Shown piece after piece: positions 62,260 to 64,000 of a DNA stretch of 64,000 bases. Source of the DNA: CAYSLU01 sp964431965 (lineage in GTDB: Bacteria > Verrucomicrobiota > Kiritimatiellia > CAIKKV01 > CAYSLU01); assembly GCA_964431965.1 (NCBI GenBank), contig CAYSLU010000020.1, forward strand, positions 3,220-67,219, in the 5' to 3' direction. Every line of letters starts with the position of its first letter. Position 1 is the stretch's first letter. The notes below the pieces were generated by a model. The model did not search any database and was not told the DNA's origin. It saw only the letters and a program-made list of their open reading frames with translations. Position numbers and translations under genes: made by a program.

Positions 62260-63071
62260 GCATTCACTCGACGGCGGTGGTCGATCCGGGCGCGGAGATC
62301 GGACCGGATGTGACGATCGGGCCGTTTTCCTGCATCGGGCCCCACACGGTGATCGGGGCCCGCTGCCACATCGGCCCGCACGTGAACATCCTGCCGTTCA
62401 CATCCATCGGCCCGGAGTGCCGCATCCATACGGGTGCCGTCATCGGCGACCTGCCGCAGGACACGGGGTTCAAGTGGGAGGACTCGAGCGTCCGGGTCGG
62501 CGCCAAGTGCACGATTCGCGAGTACGTGACGATCCACCGCGGGACGAAAGGCGGGACGGCCACGGAGATCGGCGACGGCTGCTTCCTGATGGCGATGTCG
62601 CACTGCGCGCACAACGTGAAGCTGGGCAGCGGCGTGATCCTGGCGAACGGGGCGCTGCTCGCGGGCTACGTGGAGGTGGGCGATCGGGCGTTCATCAGCG
62701 GGCACTGCCTGGTGCACCAGTTCACCCGTGTCGGCCGGATGGCCATGCTGTCCGGCGGCGCCGGCGTGTCGAAGGACGTCCCGCCGTTCTGTACCGCTCG
62801 CTCCATGAGCGTGAACCGGATTGCGGGCCTGAACGTGGTGGGGATGCGGCGCGGAGGCTTCGCGCCCGAGCAGCGAATGGAGCTCAAGAGCGCATTCCGC
62901 CTGCTGTACCGCTCCGGGCTCAACGTCACGCAGGCCCTGGAGCGCATCCGCTCGGCGCTGCACAGCGAGCCGATCAAGGAATTCTGTTCGTTCGTGGAAG
63001 CCTCCAAGCGCGGGATCTGCGGCTACGGCTCAGACGGCTCAGACGGCGCGGACGAAGCTGCGGAGGAGTAG
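62256..63071 (+). CDS. lpxA: UDP-N-acetylglucosamine O-acyltransferase LpxA
   Basis: A 271-residue LpxA, which commits UDP-GlcNAc to lipid A synthesis. The left-handed beta-helix is seen as hexapeptide repeats (IGPDVTIGPFSCIGP, IGARCHIGPHVNI). LMAMSHCAHNVKLG carries the catalytic His, and the C-terminal helical part is RSGLNVTQALERI. Presence implies a lipid A outer membrane. It starts within radC (ATGA), after GAGGAG. The final 20 residues are a Gly/Ser/Asp tail unlike the usual C-terminus. The exonuclease converges on it seven bases away. Confidence 0.95.
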   Translation: MSIHSTAVVDPGAEIGPDVTIGPFSCIGPHTVIGARCHIGPHVNILPFTSIGPECRIHTGAVIGDLPQDTGFKWEDSSVRVGAKCTIREYVTIHRGTKGGTATEIGDGCFLMAMSHCAHNVKLGSGVILANGALLAGYVEVGDRAFISGHCLVHQFTRVGRMAMLSGGAGVSKDVPPFCTARSMSVNRIAGLNVVGMRRGGFAPEQRMELKSAFRLLYRSGLNVTQALERIRSALHSEPIKEFCSFVEASKRGICGYGSDGSDGADEAAEE

Positions 63072-63078
63072 CCCGCGC

Positions 63079-63765
63079 TCAGCGCAGCTCGAGCACCCGC
63101 CCCGCCTGCCGGACCAGGTCCGCCACGGTTGCTCTCGGCGGGAGGTTGGTAAATCCCGAGCGGACCAGCTCCCGGAGCAAGCCTGCGTCTCCTTCTGCCC
63201 GGTGGAGTCGGCCCGTGGGGACGTGTAGGTAGTCTGCCAGCGCCCCCGCCGTGTACCGCCCGGCCGACGGATACCATCGCCGGAAGAGCGCCCGGGTATC
63301 GACCACCGCATTGCTGATCCCTCCCAGGCCGCAGCGTCGGAGCTCGGAGCGCAGAATCCCGGCGTCGAACGTGGCGTTGTGAGCCAGCAGCACGGCGTCC
63401 CCGGCAAACGCCGCAAACTCGGGGAAGACGGACTCGAAGTCGGGTGCGTGCGCGACCATGTCGTCGGTGATGCCGTGCACGCTCCGGGCGGCCTCGGGGA
63501 TCGGCGCGTGCGGATTCACCAACCAGGCCCGCTGCTCCAGCGTTTCCGCGCCGCGGAACTTGACGGCGGCGATCTCGACGATGCGATCGCGCCGGGTGGA
63601 GAGCCCGGTAGTCTCCGTGTCGAAGGCGACGAACACCGCGCCCGTCGCCGGCCGGCTGGCGATCGCCGGCGGCAGGTTCGTGGAGGGATCGAGCTCGGCG
63701 GCTGGCCGAGCGGCCGCGACGGCGGCGGCGAACAGAATCGGGATGACGCAGCGCGGGGCTTTCAT
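63079..63765 (-). CDS. DnaQ-like 3'-5' exonuclease with an N-terminal signal peptide
   Basis: A 228-residue DEDDh exonuclease: Asp49 and Glu51 in FDTETTGL, Asp134 in HNATFDAGIL, and His188 with Asp193 in LHRAEGDAG. The N-terminus (MKAPRCVIPILFAAAVAAAR) looks like a classical signal peptide with basic start, hydrophobic core and an Ala-rich cleavage zone, which is unusual for this family. It overlaps the upstream membrane gene (ATGA, 63762-63765). If exported it would degrade nucleic acid outside the cytoplasm; if the start is misassigned (no inner Met before Asp49 is available), it would be an ordinary proofreading-type enzyme. Confidence 0.8.
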   Translation of the reverse strand: MKAPRCVIPILFAAAVAAARPAAELDPSTNLPPAIASRPATGAVFVAFDTETTGLSTRRDRIVEIAAVKFRGAETLEQRAWLVNPHAPIPEAARSVHGITDDMVAHAPDFESVFPEFAAFAGDAVLLAHNATFDAGILRSELRRCGLGGISNAVVDTRALFRRWYPSAGRYTAGALADYLHVPTGRLHRAEGDAGLLRELVRSGFTNLPPRATVADLVRQAGRVLELR

Positions 63766-64000
63766 GGGATGCGGCCCAGCACGGGGATCCGCCGGAGCAG
63801 GGGATGGCGCCGCGCAAACTCCGGATCCACGCGGCGGATCGCGATCAGGATCAGCGGCCCATAGACGGCGGCGCTCGCGCCGAGCGCGGCCAGGGCGGCC
63901 CCGTAGGGGCGGCCGTCGAACAGCCGGCCGGCGGCGCCTGCCGCGAGGCCGGCCGGGATCGCGCAGAGCGCCGAGGCCGCCGCCAGGAGGGCCGCCGGGC
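63762..64000 (-). CDS. C-terminal end of a membrane protein (5' truncated)
   Basis: On the minus strand the frame is open from the window edge to a TGA that overlaps the exonuclease ATG. The 78 visible residues contain two hydrophobic helices (for example AALLAAASALCAIPAGLAAG and ALAALGASAAVYGPLILIAI) and a basic tail ending PVLGRIP. The two-helix end and the tail resemble polysaccharide flippases (Wzx/MurJ-like) but the fragment is too short to name the family. Confidence 0.5.
   Translation of the reverse strand, partial: PAALLAAASALCAIPAGLAAGAAGRLFDGRPYGAALAALGASAAVYGPLILIAIRRVDPEFARRHPLLRRIPVLGRIP

Overview
The window is high-GC DNA of a Gram-negative bacterium (lpxA, lspA, a TatA-type protein, a FluC fluoride channel). 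The best guess is the PVC superphylum, within or near Kiritimatiellota/Verrucomicrobiota. The guess rests on a 718-residue GreA-like protein with a long N-terminal extension, as in Chlamydia; the order greA-like, dksA, lspA; a large secreted beta-helix protein of a type common in that group; and sulfatases, uroporphyrinogen-decarboxylase-like proteins and aldo/keto reductases scattered among housekeeping genes. This is inference from gene content; no searches were run. The piece is probably from a metagenome assembly: a 100-N gap at 18232-18331 is flanked by an identical 55-nt overlap.

Layout. 1-2450: end of an unknown gene, a URO-D-like protein and an exported alpha/beta hydrolase. 2867-7071: etfB, a ferredoxin-fused etfA and a membrane Fe-S oxidoreductase, forming an electron route to quinone. 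7170-18414: carbohydrate and peptide utilisation (PL26-type lyase, two aldo/keto reductases, sulfatase, URO-D-like protein, M55 aminopeptidase, MFS transporter) plus an orphan histidine kinase. 18617-24547: a triplicated secreted beta-helix protein and a cytoplasmic beta-propeller protein. 24596-28109: tatA, a TPR membrane protein, a GGQ release-factor-like protein with smpB (ribosome rescue), and a NifA-like sigma-54 activator. 28335-31566: two glycoside-hydrolase-like proteins. 31794-38103: SGNH hydrolase, DUF190 and FluC (fluoride export), two FemAB/GNAT-like acyltransferases, and an MFS transporter fused to HEAT repeats.

38339-49809: tRNA-His, a small membrane protein overlapping the end of an M48-TerB protease, lemA, a second sulfatase, ettA, an M50 protease, a vapBC toxin-antitoxin pair, a propeller glycosidase-like protein and a nitroreductase. 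49921-55874: a HAD-like protein lacking its catalytic aspartates, thiC, mazG, htrA and a xylulokinase of the eukaryotic type. 56206-64000: azoreductase, greA-like, dksA, lspA, miaA, radC, lpxA, a DnaQ-like exonuclease with a signal peptide, and the end of a membrane protein.

No prophage, insertion sequence with a transposase, CRISPR array or rRNA was seen. The most unusual non-coding content is a set of intergenic repeats: two families of hairpin elements with two copies each, several simple-sequence tracts, and a 400-bp block of nested inverted repeats. All three long gaps between convergent genes are filled by such hairpin elements. Most genes have clear Shine-Dalgarno sequences, and many neighbours overlap by four bases.
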